Origin: Lepidodermella squamata | Taxonomy: Eukaryota > Gastrotricha | Direction of reading: 5' to 3' | Length of the DNA stretch: 64,000 nucleotides | Assembly (NCBI GenBank): GCA_047495785.1 | Contig: JBLDXI010000012.1 | Location: 1,240,001-1,304,000, forward strand | Shown: piece by piece, positions 21,601 through 31,986 of the stretch | How the letters are laid out: the number at the start of each line of letters is the position of its first letter | How positions within the stretch are numbered: the first letter of the stretch is position 1 | Notes under the pieces: model-generated | What the model was told of the DNA's origin: nothing | Database searches by the model: none | Seen by the model: only the letters and a program-made list of their open reading frames with translations | Made by a program: the position numbers and the translations under genes

Positions 21601-22770
21601 AATGTGATTCCTGATTTTCTTATGAATATTGTTCATTTTGAGAATTTTGAGAATTTTTCACTGGAGATTCTTAGATCCAAATTTCATTGAAAAATCCAAA
21701 ATAGATAAAGGGGCTAAATCGAAATTCAACCGCCTAGAATTTTTAGTTTTAAAATTAATTTTGAAGTGCACCGACTTTTGTCAAATTTGATGAAAATCAT
21801 TAATTTTTGGTATATTTTAATTTAATTTATTTTTCAATTTTTAAGGTGGGTATTTGTCGCCCTGCCGATTGCGGCTCGGACGCTTCTCATTTGAACCTTC
21901 ACAAAACGTTCTGCATTCCTCACGGTGGTGGCGGTCCTGGGGCTGGGCCAATCGGTGTCCGAAAACACCTGATCCCATTTCTACCCGGCCACCCGTCTCA
22001 CACACCCTACTACCTGACAAGTGGAGCTAACGCCAAGCCATTCGGAACCGTGAGCAGCTCACCCTACGGCTCGCCGGCCATTCTTCCGATTTCGTGGTCT
22101 TTCATCCGCATGATGGGCCCCGACGGTCTGTTACGCGCGGCTCGAACGGCCATTTTGAACGCGAATTACATGGCGAAGCGGCTGGAGGGTGCTTACAAAA
22201 TTATGTACCGCAATAAGGCCGGCTTTTGTGCCCACGAATTTATCGTCGATTTGAAGCCGTTCAAAGCTTTTGATGTCACGCCGGCTGATTTTGGCAAGCG
22301 GCTTCAAGACTACGGCTTCCACGCGCCGACTGTTTCGTTTCCTTACATTCACGGGCTCATGATCGAACCAACCGAGTCGGAGAACAAGGCCGAATTGGAC
22401 AGGTTCTGCGATGCTTTAATGTGTAAGTATTTTCCTGGGGTGAAAATTGGAAAATTATTTATAAAATTTTCCAAAATCAAGGCATTCGTGAAGAAATCTC
22501 AAATATTGAATCTGGCAAATGGGACCGAGTTAACAACCCTATAAAACGATCACCACATACGATTCACGATGTCACCCAGGAGAAATGGGATCGACCCTAT
22601 TCTCGCCAAATTGCTGCCTTCCCTGCGGTAATTTGAGAAGATATTTGAAATTTTTGAAATTAATTTTCAATTTTTATTAGCCGTTTGTTCGTACTGATAA
22701 CAAATTTTGGCCAGCGGTCGCTCGAGTCGACGACACGTGGGGCGATTTGAATTTTGTTGGTCGTTTCTGA
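15618..22770 (+). CDS. GLDC: Glycine dehydrogenase (decarboxylating), P protein, mitochondrial
   Basis: PLP-dependent P protein of the glycine cleavage system. It decarboxylates glycine and passes the aminomethyl group to the H-protein lipoate in the mitochondrial matrix. Six exons: 15618-17219, 17272-17414, 17467-17818, 21846-22422, 22482-22627 and 22681-22770, giving 969 residues (vertebrate form about 1020). The first 20 residues are Arg-rich and non-acidic, as in a mitochondrial presequence. Family motifs include [66 protein letters not shown] and [24 protein letters not shown] carries the PLP-binding lysine. Introns 1, 2, 4 and 5 are 52-60 bp, whereas intron 3 is 4 kb and splits ...NAQ|VGIC. 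A possible AATAAA lies at 23414, leaving a long 3'UTR. Confidence 0.95.
18043..18093 (-). ncRNA. Hammerhead-ribozyme-like motif, probably disrupted
   Basis: Read on the minus strand, the elements appear in hammerhead order. AUCA precedes CUGAUGA. A 5-bp helix GUCCC/GGGAC with a 9-nt loop follows, then GAA, then ACC-GGU, then C, and then UGAU, which pairs with the initial AUCA as stem I. Cleavage would fall after GGUC. Two things weaken it: a 7-nt tandem duplication (CTCATCA twice at 18075-18088 on the plus strand) separates the CUGAUGA core from stem II, and stem III (ACCGGU) has no loop, so it could only form between two copies, as in the dimeric hammerheads of some retroelements. I read it as a remnant of a ribozyme-bearing element. 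Confidence 0.45.
18079..18429 (-). CDS. Small ORF, 116 residues, unknown
   Basis: Open frame inside GLDC intron 3 on the opposite strand, with a TTAATTATAG acceptor 8 nt before the ATG. The product is Ser/Gln/Asn rich in its first two thirds and ends in a basic MKGSKKK tail. I recognise no family, signal peptide or membrane segment. Its last codons overlap the hammerhead-like motif, so it may be part of the same mobile unit. A segment of its sequence (about 18200-18222) also resembles one arm of the foldback at 19603-19625. Confidence 0.35.
   Translation of the reverse strand: MSNNQLFSVRQQNPNQVLVIRTACPNLISALSSQGSSAVRAQGANAQAILASYGQPTVQNSTVQNGQYSLSFHSVSGQFFVRNFGITRGAVDTTPTSQLFRFVTSMKGSKKKITDE
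18613..19115 (-). pseudogene. C2H2 zinc-finger protein fragment nested in GLDC intron
   Basis: The segment 18922-18613 encodes two consecutive C2H2 fingers, [11 protein letters not shown]...HERKEH and [14 protein letters not shown]...HETKRH, followed by a Lys/Ser-rich basic tail. An acceptor (TTTATTCTAG) stands directly before it. An upstream open segment, 19115-18960, is acidic/Ser-rich ([14 protein letters not shown]) and joins in frame through a very short 37-bp GT-AG intron. No convincing start codon or first exon is visible. It may be a nested gene with a distant first exon or a captured fragment of a zinc-finger gene, and I favour the latter. Confidence 0.4.
19544..19637. repeat. Foldback element with a perfect 17-bp inverted repeat
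   Basis: GGCGTTCAAACGGACAG at 19544-19560 is perfectly complementary to CTGTCCGTTTGAACGCC at 19621-19637. A second inner pair, GTTTCCG at 19571 and CGGAAAC at 19604, extends the hairpin, so the whole 94 nt can fold. It lies inside GLDC intron 3. It may be a MITE-like remnant or a structured transcript. Confidence 0.8.
20472..21028 (+). other. Possible decayed coding remnant with Lys-rich and CxxC pieces
   Basis: Two open pieces lie in line. One, about 20614-20812, is highly basic ([32 protein letters not shown]). The other, starting at the ATG at 20861, encodes 55 residues opening with [19 protein letters not shown], which has a CxxC pair like a zinc knuckle. Stops and frame changes separate them. 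The arrangement is reminiscent of degraded Helitron-type or other transposon ORFs, but I cannot assign a family. Confidence 0.25.
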
Positions 22771-23662
22771 AACCGGTCGTAATTATAGTATTATTTTATT
22801 TTAAAGACTGCTTAATGTTTTATCAAATTTATTGAATGATTTTGTTGTTAACTATGTGCTAACATTCCGAAAGGACTTGACGGTGAAAAAATGCGCGGTG
22901 CCAAAGATTTTACATCCAATATTAGTGTTTTTATTACTTGACTATGTTTTAGTGCAAAAGGACTTGCCTGTCACCCTTTTCTAATCGAAGATTTTGCTAA
23001 TTGAATTTTTCAAGATAGGTCTGAAATTTCACGTGAATCATGCGTGTAGCCTCTAGCTTTCAATTAAATTTTAATTAAAAATATTGCCTAACATCTGAGC
23101 ATATTTTTTTCGTCCCAGTGAATCTTAATTTTTACGAAATACTTATTTTCTCCGATATTATTTTTGAGCTGCTGAAACGAGTGCTAGTATCGACAGAAGC
23201 TTTCTTTGTTTACCCGGTGTGCATTATTATTTTGATATAAACATGATATACTTGTATTATGAATATTTTACAACATTTGTGATCAAAAGCCTCAAAAACC
23301 TGTGTTTTTAGCTTTCAGAACATTCCCGCTTTTGATCACGTACTGCTATAATATTATATGGTGGAGGTTGCACCAGAAACGAAAGTATTTTTATATTGAT
23401 AAATATTTACTGAAATAAATTTTGATGAAGAGAAAATTGGGACACGTTATTTGCGAGACGCCATTTTTACTACGGCTTTTCAATTTTTGGAGTCGCCGAA
23501 AACCGCGGTAAGTCAGGAAATGGAACACAATAGCGGCAATAATAAGTTCGATGAAAAGCTTACCTCACCTGTTTCCGCCTATTTTGAGAGTTGAAAATCC
23601 CACTTGATTGCGTGGATCGTGGATTATGCGATGATTAAAAGGGATGATGCTGCTGAAGCCAA
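22771..23662. other. Intergenic region downstream of GLDC
   Basis: AT-rich, with no ORF worth reporting. It contains the likely GLDC 3'UTR ending near the AATAAA at 23414 and then the promoter of the next gene. Confidence 0.5.
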
Positions 23663-23670
23663 TATAAATA
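23663..23670 (+). promoter_or_regulatory. TATA box candidate
   Basis: TATAAATA about 250 nt before the coding start at 23919. A transcript starting about 30 nt downstream would carry a short upstream ORF (about 25 codons from the ATG near 23712) in its leader. This is one of very few TATA-like boxes near a gene here. Confidence 0.4.
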
Positions 23671-23918
23671 AAGACGATTATTCGCGACATTTCGATTAAA
23701 TCAGTTGAAAAAATGGCGAGACTTCGCATCTGGGCGGTGGGCGGCGGCTCTGGGTGTGAAACGCGAAACCAGAGGGATAAGGGCGTTTAAAACTTCACTC
23801 ATTAAAACTGATTGAAAAATCAGTCGATAAATCGCGACTAGATGAAACCTCCGCTTTCATCATTCATCAACTTTTTCACTCTCTCGATAAGAAATCAACT
23901 TATGTTAAGTCAGCAAGA

Positions 23919-24251
23919 ATGCTCAAGTCGACTTTGCTTGTAGCTTCACTTGCTTTCATCATCGTGGCAGCAACAGATTTCGAGCAACAGCAGACAAGCA
24001 GGCAAAAACGAGTCGGAGCATTCGGCGGATTTCGCCGCATTTTTCGATCGTTGTTGTGCGTGCGAAGTAACGAGAAATTGCTCGAGTATCTGCCGGAACA
24101 AATCGAACCGACCCCTGTAGCGGCCCGGCCAGATAAGCGCTCCTCCTTCGGCTTTCTGCGTGTCAGCGCACCGGCCTTCGGACTATCGACCACGCACGAG
24201 CCGTTCAACGACCACTCGCACCACACGCATCGCACGTTATGCGATTTTTGA
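23919..24251 (+). CDS. Small secreted peptide precursor, family unknown
   Basis: A 110-residue protein with a clear signal peptide (MLKSTLLVASLAFIIVAAT). Two likely prohormone-convertase sites follow, RQKR near residue 30 and PDKR near residue 73. They would release an internal peptide starting VGAFGGFRRIFRSLLC and a C-terminal peptide starting SSFGFLRVSAPAFG and ending HRTLCDF. Each of those peptides has a single Cys (LLCVRS and TLCDF), so they might be joined by a disulfide, as in two-chain hormones. No Gly-Arg/Lys amidation signal is present. A TATA box lies upstream, and AATAAA at 24351 lies about 100 nt past the stop. No homologue is recognised. Confidence 0.55.
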   Translation: MLKSTLLVASLAFIIVAATDFEQQQTSRQKRVGAFGGFRRIFRSLLCVRSNEKLLEYLPEQIEPTPVAARPDKRSSFGFLRVSAPAFGLSTTHEPFNDHSHHTHRTLCDF

Positions 24252-25179
24252 GTAATATTTCAGCCACCTTAATTATTCTGTACTCTTTGTTACTATATAC
24301 CCGACAACGTAGGATTCGATGATGATTAATTTTACCACCAGTTTAAATAATTAATAAAACGCGTGCGTTGGCTTCATTTTACATCAGTTTTATTGTTTTA
24401 TTAGCCCTTTTTCGCAAGAAATCCAGCCAGACACGAAATGAAACTTTGTCAGTTTTTTTCCAGAGCGAGTATATTAGTATTATTATTTTATCATCGATTT
24501 TTTTCAATTAATTTAATAGCATTTTTATTGTTAATTAATTATATAAATTAGACGGCTCACTTTGTTGCCATCACAACACAATAAGAAAAAATAAAACGAC
24601 ACGCAAATCAGTATCACGATGAAATGGCACAGCTAACGGTAACAAAAATCCAACGAAACGTGAATTTCGCTGACGTAGAAAAAAACAACACATGCCATGC
24701 AAATTAATATTATTATGATTATATTCAACGACACAAAAAATTAGGCAGGAATGATTTTTTCGCTTCTACGCATCTATTCTTTTGAAGCAGCGAACGAAAA
24801 AATTCCACAGAGCGACGAAAGAACCGACGGACAAAAGGCGCACGTGTCACCATATTTTATAATAATGAGATCAGGGCGAAAAAGGCGCATCCTAATTACG
24901 ATAACAAGCATGTTTATGCTCTTAGAAAAAATGCGAGGTTGTTAAATCTCTCAATCGACGTGAAAGGTAAGGAGAAATCGATCAAAAAACACCAACAAAC
25001 GGCATAATATTTTAGCGTTTCCTCACATAAGGCGATTATACCGATATAAATTAAACTTGGAATGCAACGAAGGAAACAAAACCTGCGATTAATATTAGAA
25101 AAAATTCTACGCACTTAAAACCTGGAAGCTTCTGTCACATCACGATTATAATTAAGATGGATTTTTTTTCTCGATTTCT
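24252..25179. other. Convergent 3' intergenic region
   Basis: Lies between the 3' ends of the secreted-peptide gene (plus) and ARMC9 (minus). It is AT-rich, with AATAAA on the plus strand at 24351 and TTTATT (minus-strand AATAAA) near 24388-24393. The two transcripts may overlap at their tails. No gene is seen. Confidence 0.5.
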
Positions 25180-28100
25180 TTAAATTTGAGTTTGTTTAGC
25201 AGCGGCGGCGGCGTGTCGCGATGAATTGCCAGATCCGGGCCGTTGTTTCGGCTCGTTGCCGCTGTACTTAGGCACAGGCGGTGCTTGCATCGACGTCGGC
25301 GATATGGCGTTCGGGTCCGGCGTGCGCGGAACTTTCGGCCGGGACGCGAACGCTTTTTGGTACTCGACGACTTCGGTCGGGCCGGATTGCTGTTGGTTGC
25401 CCGAATCGCCGGATTTCGCCGATTCGGCTCGCGTCGGCGGCCGGTCGCCGTTCGACGACTGCTGCCGGCTCATGGTCTGGCGCGGCGATGGGTCCGCCAT
25501 TGAATCGCCATGGCCGCCCGCCGATTTTGGCGGCCTCTCCGTCGCACTCGTCCTCGATCCTGAATTACACAATAAAAACCGTTCAATTTCTTCTATTGAT
25601 AACGATTGTAGTGCGATGTAAAAAATTGTGTTAGCCATTCATTAGTTCACTCGTTATTGTAAAAGTTCGTTTCAGGTGCGTCAAATTGGGTAGGATATTT
25701 TTTCACTCTTGTGCTTTGACAAAAAAATCACAGGACAAACCTCCCGCACTGCGGCATCGGCGCTTCGTTCCGATACGAGGCGCGAGAACTTGAATTAGTT
25801 TTCCAGGTGGATTAAAATTAATTAGTGCGAGGAACAAAAATTAGGAAAAAATTAAAATTAGCATGCGATTAGTTCTTATTAAATCGTTAATTGTAAGTCT
25901 TCAAAGCAATGAAAAATCATGACCTGATAAATTGCCTTAGTTACTCATAATTCGACTTTTCTAATAAATTATTCAACCAATTTTCCTGAAAAATCATTGA
26001 TAATTTTTCTGTAACTCATAGAGACACTGGTTTTTCTCTGGAAAAGTCGAAAAAGTTGCGGATCTCACTTCCTCGGAACAAAATATTAACAATTTCATTT
26101 GCTTGAAATCCATTTTTTTCCTAATAATTCAAACAATTATAATTTTACAAATATTGCCATTTTTCGAATTTTTGTTCAACGACAGGAAAATTTGGCTCCG
26201 CTAAAAGTCTTTTTGAAAGGTTAGCATTAAACTGAATCTGTTAAAAGCATGCGAATGAAACTAAAGGTAAAAATGTTAAAAATTAATGGGGTGAAATTAA
26301 AAAATTAAAAAAATGAGAAAATTTCTTCATCTTTTTCGGAAATTTTACCATTTGAAGCGGGACGACGTGCCGACAAATTGCCTGAATCATCCTGAGCAAC
26401 AGCATTCGTAACGGGTTTGTAGGACTGGCGGCCGCGGCTGCTGGTCGACGTCTGGCGCGCGCCAGCGTGCACCGGCGTCGACGGGCGCTGCAACGGCGGC
26501 ACGGCGTCTTGTTTAATCGCCGGCATGCCGTTGTTGGTCGCCGCTGTTTTCGCCTTGACGGGGCCGTGGCTCGCCGAGTGGCCGCCGTGGTTAGCACTGG
26601 GCGTCGGCGATTTCAGCGAGTACTGGCTTAGCAGCAACCGCTCGCCTTGTGGCTCGCCGGATTGCGGCCGTAAAATTTCATCACGGTCAAGTTCGACTTC
26701 GAGCGAATCTTGATCATTCTGCGCAAAAGAAAAAAATTGAAAAATTAATTGGTATTAGAATTTCTTAAATTTTTCAAAAAATTCAACTCGGGATTTCAAC
26801 AAATTTTGTCACATAATTTAAAAAAAAATAAAATTCAAATTTCAAAATTACAGGATTTTTCAAATTTTAATTCAAAATTTTCAATTTTTTTAACCCACCT
26901 CTTCTTCATCCTCATCTTCCATATCAGATTCTTTATCGACCTTGTCGTCGGTTTTCTGCATTTGTTTAACAATAAATCGCAGCTGCCGCGTTAGGTCTGA
27001 ATTTTCGTCGGTCATATAGCCTTTAAGGACTTCGTCCAAGTTGACCGCCCGCGCGTGCTCGCGAATGATCGGATGTGAAAGTATCGAATAGAGCGCACCG
27101 TTAACGTACGGCTTAATAGATTGATTATCGTGGCCTAACAAGTCGCTCAACACTTTGATGACGGCTTGCGGATTAGCGGCACATTTGCGCCGGCCCGAGC
27201 TGCGCAGGCACAGGTTCATCAGCAGGGCAATTGCAAATTCGAGAGAGTAGTCAGACAGCGAATCGCTATCGTCCAATGTATCCAACAGCCAACTGATCAT
27301 TTCTAAAAAAATATTTAAAAAATATAGAAAATTTGATTATGAATTTAAATTTATCTCAAATATTAAACATCAAAATATCGCCCTCAATTTTCCAAAAATT
27401 TCTAAAATTTCTTTGAATTTTCATATTAAAATTTGATTCAATACCGAAATTTTCGCAAATCAGAGCGGAAAAAATATCAATTTTTTTATCCATAATTTTC
27501 ATCAATATTTTCGCATTTTCGGCCATTTACCGTTTTCAATCATGACCAGCTGCATGTCCTGGCGAAGGCTGAGTTTCTGCATAGTTGCAAGTACATGCTC
27601 TTTGCCGACCGGGTCGATTACGTCAGCTTTCAGCGCGTTCTGAAGAGCGGCGATCAGCGCCGGGCTCTGCGCCAGGTAAGATCGGCCCTTGCATATCGAC
27701 GCCAGCGTGTTGAACAGCCGCGCCGCGTACTGCCGAGTTATATGGTCGGTTTCAGAGTCCAACATGTTAACGATAGCGGCGTGGTACTCGGACGCCGGTT
27801 CAGAACAGCCCAGAATGTCATGGGCAATTAACGCCTGAAGAACTGTATCACGATGCGGCCCGGCTGCTGCGTGAGTTAACTGCCACCTTAACACACAGAA
27901 AACACCTCATTAACATCATTTTTGTCCAATTTGCCCATAAATTAGAGCCAGTCAGTTTTTTCATATTTCAATTTTCTTGTCTGTGACGGTTGCTAACTAG
28001 GCTTTTTCAATGGGTCACTCAATAAAAATGGTCAAAGCGAGTCAAGTCACGTTGAAAAGCTATGGAAAATACCGCAACAACGCTATAAATAATATTTTTT

Positions 28101-29971
28101 CTTCCTCCGGGATAGTAATAACTGGGCTCCTTTGACGCATGTCCCCGATTCGCTACTGCGCAGCGCTCTAATGAAATTTTTAAGGTATCAATAGAAATGC
28201 AAACAATGTGCGCAAATCTATTACGCGCAGATGTTGAAAAGATGAGCGAATAAACATGATACTTTTATATGCGGTGAAAGAGCGGCGCTATATTTTTTGT
28301 GCGTCACGACTTGTGGGAAAGCTTTTCAAGCCTCGATGAGCACGAATCGAGGCGTGCCGTTGATTATTGTCTCTATTGCGTAAAAAGCAAACCCGGCGCC
28401 ATGGAGGTGAATAGGCGCCGCTTCTTGCCGGCTGCTCTACTTTTTTCGCCAAATTTTATAAACAAGCCAAAAATAGCTCGACAGAATAAAATTTCAAGGT
28501 TAAGACGAAGGCGGATGAGGAAAAATTAATAACCTTAACGCTTGGAGTAACGCGGCGCGTTCACGTGGTTGGCCATGCCCCAGGGCGTTTTTGACCTTAG
28601 GAAAGTCAACTTTTCGAATGAAACGAAGCAAATCCTGTTCGGTCGGCTGGGCGATGATTGACTGGCGCAGAAGTTGACCAGCCGTGCCGGGGCGAGCGAC
28701 TAGCTCGGCGGCAGAGGGGGCTCCTCGGCCGCCCGAAGAATTTGCGAATTGCTGATGATTTGTAAACAGGCGTGTGCATATTTCTTGCAAGTATTCAGGC
28801 GTAATCTGGTGGCCCTGAATTGTAGCCTCCAACGTGTCGACAAGTTCCGCTGTTAGCGTTATCAAGTTGTGGTAGTCGGCCTGAAGGCGGTTAGCGCACT
28901 TTGTGTAATGAAGTGAACGCTTTTCGGCAGCAACAACCTATGATCAAAGAGAAACAAAAGCGTATTAATGATTTATCGGGGCTGAAATTGAACCTCGACA
29001 AGCTAATTCGCGCGACTATAGCCGCTTGTTAACAATGCAATAGATAAACACTAAATGCACTATTTAAGGAGGAGCACGCTGTTGCTACATCTGCGCAGTA
29101 GAAATCGATTGAGCCAAGCAGTTTATATGCGTAATCGACGCGTGTATAGCGACCGCGCGCCTTTATAATTATTTATGTGACACAGGATGTTAAAGCCCGG
29201 GTGTACACGAAATAAAGCAAACAAACGCCTCACCTGCTGCTGCAGACGCTGAATTTCCATCTGATAGTCCGCAGTGGATGGCCCGGCGCGGTATAACTCG
29301 AAAAGGCGAGGTTTAGCAGAACATTCTAGGCTGGAGGACAAAAAGCCTTCAACTCGTCGGCGTAACTCTGATACCCAAGAATCGGCGAATAGAGTCTGAA
29401 ATGAAGGATGTGATCGAGGATTTTGAACATATGGCATCGCGAAATAAGGAATGAATTCGGGCATGTGGCTCAACTCGGTACCACGAGTTTCCAGGTAAGT
29501 TTTGAATTGAGTCATGCCTTCCTCGATTTCAGCTGCATCCTTCTCCGTAATAGTTGTTTTCCGCAAAGGAAAAACAACAAAATGTAACTATATAGGGATA
29601 AACTCAATAAGTAATTGCAAACATTTATCGGGTTTAGAACAAACCTGAATCAAGAATTCGAGTTTTCTTGCCAGCGGATCATCATCGACCAAATGGTGAG
29701 CAATATTTTGCTTCCACACTTTGAAAAACTCTTTCCGTTGGCCGGCATCTAGGAGATGCAGTAACTGGTTTTGTAAAGCTACCGCACGCTTGTTGATCTT
29801 CGTCCCGCCTTCAGATCGGCCAAGACCTGAAACCGGGCGGCCTTTTTCCGCGCATTCTCCATCAAAAGATGTTACAGTTCCGACGAAATTTGCGAAGTTG
29901 AGGTATTCTCGAACAATGGAGTTTAGCTCCGATTCAAAGGGAATGATAGGGGAATTAACTTTGCTAGACAT
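25180..29971 (-). CDS. ARMC9: LisH domain-containing protein ARMC9
   Basis: Armadillo-repeat protein of the ciliary basal body and tip, the human gene being a Joubert syndrome gene. Seven exons fit by frame and splice consensus: 29971-29645, 29587-29234, 28937-28534, 27886-27531, 27302-26899, 26718-26349 and 25559-25180. They give 864 residues (human about 818). The N-terminus holds a LisH motif (FESELNSIVREYLNFANF). Diagnostic stretches follow: FKTYLETRGTELS, DPRSHP-like NPRSHPSFQTLF, LQADYHNLITLTAELVDTLE, RQYAARLFNTLAS and CLRSSGRRKC. HDNQSIKPYVNGALYSILSH carries the most conserved ARM repeat. An acidic EDEDEEE segment and a disordered Ser/Pro-rich tail with AFASRPKVPRTPDP end the protein. 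Exon 6 could alternatively be read through to a stop about 45 nt past its donor, giving a shorter tail. Its presence implies a ciliated animal that kept this gene. Confidence 0.93.
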
Positions 29972-31986
29972 CGACTGGGATCCTAATCAGCTAGATGGTC
30001 ACATTCAACAAGTTTATGTGACTTGGATTTTTCTTAACCTTAACACCTATAAGGAAGAATGAAAATTTTATAACAGGCCAAAATAAAAGTGTCGCAACTA
30101 AATATTGACGACTGAAGCAACGATGATTCGGGAGCGGTAATAAGTATTCAAATGCTCAAGTGCAAATTATATTCGTTATTTACCCTGTAACTCAAAGAAA
30201 AGGCAATGCAGAAAGCCGCCGTTCTACAAATTCTGCATTATATATTCTTACTGTAACTGAAAAAGCAAAACCTGGCCACCCTGGCCACGACTCCCATCAA
30301 TCACGCAAGATGCAAGATTGGAAATACTCATCTGAATGCAGGCATGCACAAGTTACAGTTAGTAAAATAAAATGATTAAACTATCCTATATAGCAACCAA
30401 AGAATTAGTAAAACGGTTACAAGCCAAAACAAATGTGACAACGAATATGAAGGGCGGCTTCCTGTCTCACCGTAAACAAAACAGTCAACAGCGACATCAA
30501 TTTCAGAGACTGCGTAGCAAAACTTCGTTAAAAGCGCTACCACTTGGCAATCAAGAATCAATGAATTAGAACAGCGGAAATGCAAGCAGTCAAATATTGG
30601 TCGAGGATAAAATACGCAAAAAGAGCTGCTTGCACACTTGGATGGTAAAAATGTATAGAATAAAAAACTGAAAATACATGAAAGAACTTTTCGGCTTGAC
30701 AGGTTTACTGGTTTACATATACTACCCTTCTGCGAGCGCTAAGATGTATGAGGCTGAATAAGAAATTTGTTTTGGCGCGGACGATGGATCTTTTGTTAGC
30801 AACGTTGGTAGCAACGCAAAATAATTATTTTTTAAATTTAGCATTAAAACTAAACTATTTAGAATTTTCTATTTTGATAATTATTATTTACACCGAAAAC
30901 GGTAGCATGAATTATTGCTGCTAGAAGAATCTCGCGGCTGATTTTCGCAGCAGCTCTGGAGTCTGAAGCGTGAACTTAGTGTCAAGCTTTTGCGTCAGTT
31001 ATGTCCTGCAAGAGGCTGTTTCTTTTAATTGCCAAGAGAGGGGAGGTGATGATGATTACAGACTGGAAGATTTGAAAGCGAGCTGGCTACCCACCCCCGC
31101 TTCCTCCCACTCAAATGGAGGTTTGACGCCATTGGATGTGGTGCCGAACCCCGCTCGAGTTCATCCAAGCCTTTTCGCAGAAGACCGTCAATCTACATGT
31201 GGGTTTCCCCATCTGTCGAGCGAGACAAACATTGAGAGTCAGGGCAACCCACGTGTTCATCCTTAAGCGGCCTCTGCGGATACAACCGTGTCCTCCGTTT
31301 AGGTCCATGACGACGCCACTACATCAGTTTTTGAGATATTCCAGGAGATGAAGTTAAGGGCCAAGAGGGAGGGGAGTGGTCGGAAAAAGCAAGAAACGCT
31401 CCGGTAAACTAGAGGCTTTTCTTGAGATTAGGATTCTTCAATACAGAACCGAGCATTATTTATTTGCGAACAACATTTTTGTTAGCTTTCCAGATATTTA
31501 GTTTAAGCCATCCAGCAGTTTCCCTTTCCGCCGACAACAAGACACTCTAGAATAAAGGTGGAATCTGTTTCCACTTTCCACTCCCCCTCGGATCTTCAAA
31601 TCAAAGACTTCTGTGTACCCTTGACTGCATTCAAAGATTCATAACAGGCTGTGCAGCATAAAGCATAATAACTGTATCACGATCGAAAGATCAAATTTAG
31701 AAATAATATCCTTCCAAAAATGCAGCACGCGCATATTTTCACACGCCAGTCATGCGAGTAAGCTGACATTAACAGCGGATTAATCCACAACGCACTCATT
31801 CGTCGTAAACCTGTCGTTAAACGCAGATAAGCCGAGATCTGTCGCAGTCAAATAATCGTGAACCCGCCTGACAGATGCCGGTGATAAACAGGCTTGATGA
31901 CACGTGTCGCATCGTAAAAATTCAGAGTATGATGACACAGGAATAACCAAGGAATAACGTCATTGACTTTTTTATTACCCTGAAGT
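29972..31986. other. Intergenic region, ARMC9 to PAN gene
   Basis: Two kilobases with no supportable gene. Short ORFs here show no protein-like composition. A moderately GC-richer patch around 31060-31370 may be an old insertion, but I cannot identify it. Promoters for both divergent genes should lie here. Confidence 0.45.

Larger units (their letters stand above)
17819..21845 (+). other. 4-kb intron 3 of GLDC, a reservoir of repeats and ORF remnants
   Basis: This intron is over 65 times longer than its siblings. It contains a hammerhead-like motif, a 116-residue minus-strand ORF, a minus-strand C2H2 zinc-finger segment, a perfect foldback repeat and plus-strand basic or zinc-knuckle-like ORF pieces. 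No complete transposase or reverse transcriptase is visible. The rest is AT-rich with no recognisable signal. Confidence 0.6.

Noticed and set aside
25226-25634. Three long plus-strand ORFs at 25.2-25.6 kb.
   Set aside because: They are complementary shadows of the GC-rich last exon of ARMC9.
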